A DNA stretch of 6,236 nt from Chitinivibrionales bacterium (GTDB lineage Bacteria > Fibrobacterota > Chitinivibrionia > Chitinivibrionales > WJMI01). Below the pieces are notes generated by a model. The model did no database searches. It worked only from the letters and a program-made list of their open reading frames with translations, and was not told the origin of the DNA. Of the stretch, positions 5,656 through 6,236 are shown piece after piece. The DNA lies in NCBI GenBank assembly GCA_014729595.1, contig WJJU01000460.1, positions 1 to 6,236 of the forward strand, in the 5' to 3' direction. The position numbers were made by a program, and so were the translations under genes. Within the stretch, counting starts at the first letter, position 1; each line of letters begins with the position of its first letter.

Positions 5656-5721
5656 TAAATAGATGCCAACCGGATTTTATGCAACGATGGGGTAAAATAA
5701 AAACTCGTACTCTATCTTACC

Positions 5722-5738
5722 GCATTTAAGCGAAATGC
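5722..5738 (-). terminator. Possible weak terminator of the beta-CASP nuclease gene
   Basis: GCATTT-AAGCG-AAATGC forms a 6-bp hairpin just after the nuclease stop codon in the reverse direction. A T-rich stretch follows only about 20 nt later on that strand, so the call is weak. Confidence 0.25.
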
Positions 5739-5742
5739 TTTA

Positions 5743-6236
5743 CTAAAGCGTGAAAACTTGGTCTTGCACCGGCATGTGGACATTCAAATACCCCCGGCTT
5801 CGTAGAGCATGGCGAAGCGGTTCCATCTGTTCCAGTTCGCCGTGAATCAAGAAAATGTCTTTGAGGCGGCGGGGCGAGGTCATCGCGGCATATTTCAGGA
5901 GGTCGCCTCGATCGGCGTGAGCGCTAAAATGATCGAGCTTTGCGATCCGGCAGCGAACCTTGTGTTCTTCACCGAATATTTTCACTTTCCTTTCTCCATC
6001 CATCATCTTTCGTGCAAGCGTCTCCTTGGCGGCATACCCGACGAAAAGCACCAGGTTCCGATGGTTGCCGACGGTGTTACGAAGATGGTGCAAAATACGC
6101 CCTCCTTCCGCCATACCCGATGCCGAAAGAATAACATGCGGATAGCTCAGACCGTTGAGCCTCTTCGAGTCTTCGACGGTTTCGATGTATTTCAGGCGAT
6201 TAAAAGTGAAGGGATCCTCTTTGCCTTCGATGAATA
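5743..6236 (-). CDS. MBL-fold / beta-CASP RNA-specific metallohydrolase, C-terminal part (5' end outside window)
   Basis: About 163 C-terminal residues of a metallo-beta-lactamase-fold nuclease of the beta-CASP (CPSF/YSH1-like) family, which cleave RNA using two zinc ions. The reading frame is open to the window edge, so the N-terminal zinc-binding HxHxDH motif is not included. Visible signatures are SYPHVILSASGMAEGGRIL (beta-CASP), LVLFVGYAAKETLARK, the C-terminal RMMBL segment LDHFSAHADRGDLL and IFLIHGELEQ, whose histidines are the conserved late metal or catalytic ones. Family members are usually about 450-540 aa, so roughly a third is present. An internal ATG at 6114 is not the start. The stop TAG is at 5743-5745, 48 bp beyond the right end of repeat copy 2. 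Confidence 0.9.
   Translation of the reverse strand, partial: FIEGKEDPFTFNRLKYIETVEDSKRLNGLSYPHVILSASGMAEGGRILHHLRNTVGNHRNLVLFVGYAAKETLARKMMDGERKVKIFGEEHKVRCRIAKLDHFSAHADRGDLLKYAAMTSPRRLKDIFLIHGELEQMEPLRHALRSRGYLNVHMPVQDQVFTL

Larger units (their letters stand above)
5290..5695. mobile_element. Dispersed structured repeat, copy 2 (about 406 bp with nested insertion)
   Basis: The same element as at 4010-4305 and in the same orientation. Left end AAACCCTATCGCTGCAAAA, right end ATGCAACGATGGGGTAAA. The long internal stem AAAAGTTCCTCGGTATTCAA (5307-5326) pairs with TTGGATACCGAGGGGTTTT (5493-5511). Substitutions relative to copy 1 mostly keep pairing: outer C-G and G-C pairs become T-G and G-T. 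The small hairpins are kept: CAGTCCA/TGGACTG (5376-5392, longer than in copy 1), GCGCC/GGCGC (5419-5431) and CACACC/GGTGTG (5440-5456). A perfect TTTTCCC/GGGAAAA hairpin (5508-5524) is special to this copy, as is a 9-bp tandem duplication of GACTGCCGC (5388-5405). The right-hand loop holds the nested 100-bp element. The element starts 49 bp after the regulator stop. Confidence 0.75.

Noticed and set aside
1..6236. tRNA, rRNA, CRISPR array or transposase gene
   Set aside because: No T-loop with matching acceptor stem, no regularly spaced repeats and no transposase motif was found on either strand.

Overview
The window reads as a piece of an anaerobic bacterial chromosome of intermediate G+C. 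The 4Fe-4S/cysteine protein of the kind usually found beside hybrid-cluster-protein (hcp) genes, an FMN nitroreductase, a Crp/Fnr regulator and a beta-CASP nuclease fit Desulfobacterota or related candidate phyla such as Zixibacteria. The phylum is an inference; nothing here fixes it.

Left part (1-2500): the 3' part of trpS (KMSKS at 110-124) runs rightward and converges on a reverse-strand gene for an HD-GYP-like protein whose HD pair and HDxGK lysine are replaced. A 230-bp intergenic stretch with a strong hairpin leads to a small forward gene (72 aa) with a FlgM-like C-terminal pattern. That gene converges on the next, across about 190 bp with another hairpin.

Middle (2500-4010): a reverse-strand FrdX-type ferredoxin and a forward nitroreductase are divergent. 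Between them lies a perfect FNR-type box, TTGAT-CCTC-ATCAA (3431-3444), with a reverse-strand -10 (TATACT) spaced as in a class II activated promoter. The Crp/Fnr gene at 4582-5241 carries the E..SR recognition-helix residues expected for that box but lacks the FNR oxygen-sensing cysteine set. Together this looks like a small redox or nitric-oxide responsive module.

Right part (4010-6236): two copies of an unusual dispersed repeat (4010-4305 and 5290-5695) bracket the regulator gene. Both have terminal inverted repeats and a long internal stem kept by compensating changes, plus conserved small hairpins, so they resemble a MITE or a mobile structured RNA. Copy 2 carries a second, 100-bp palindromic element inserted at a TA dinucleotide; copy 1 preserves the empty site. 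A further 168-bp multi-helix block lies between copy 1 and the regulator. The window ends in the C-terminal part of a reverse-strand MBL/beta-CASP nuclease gene.
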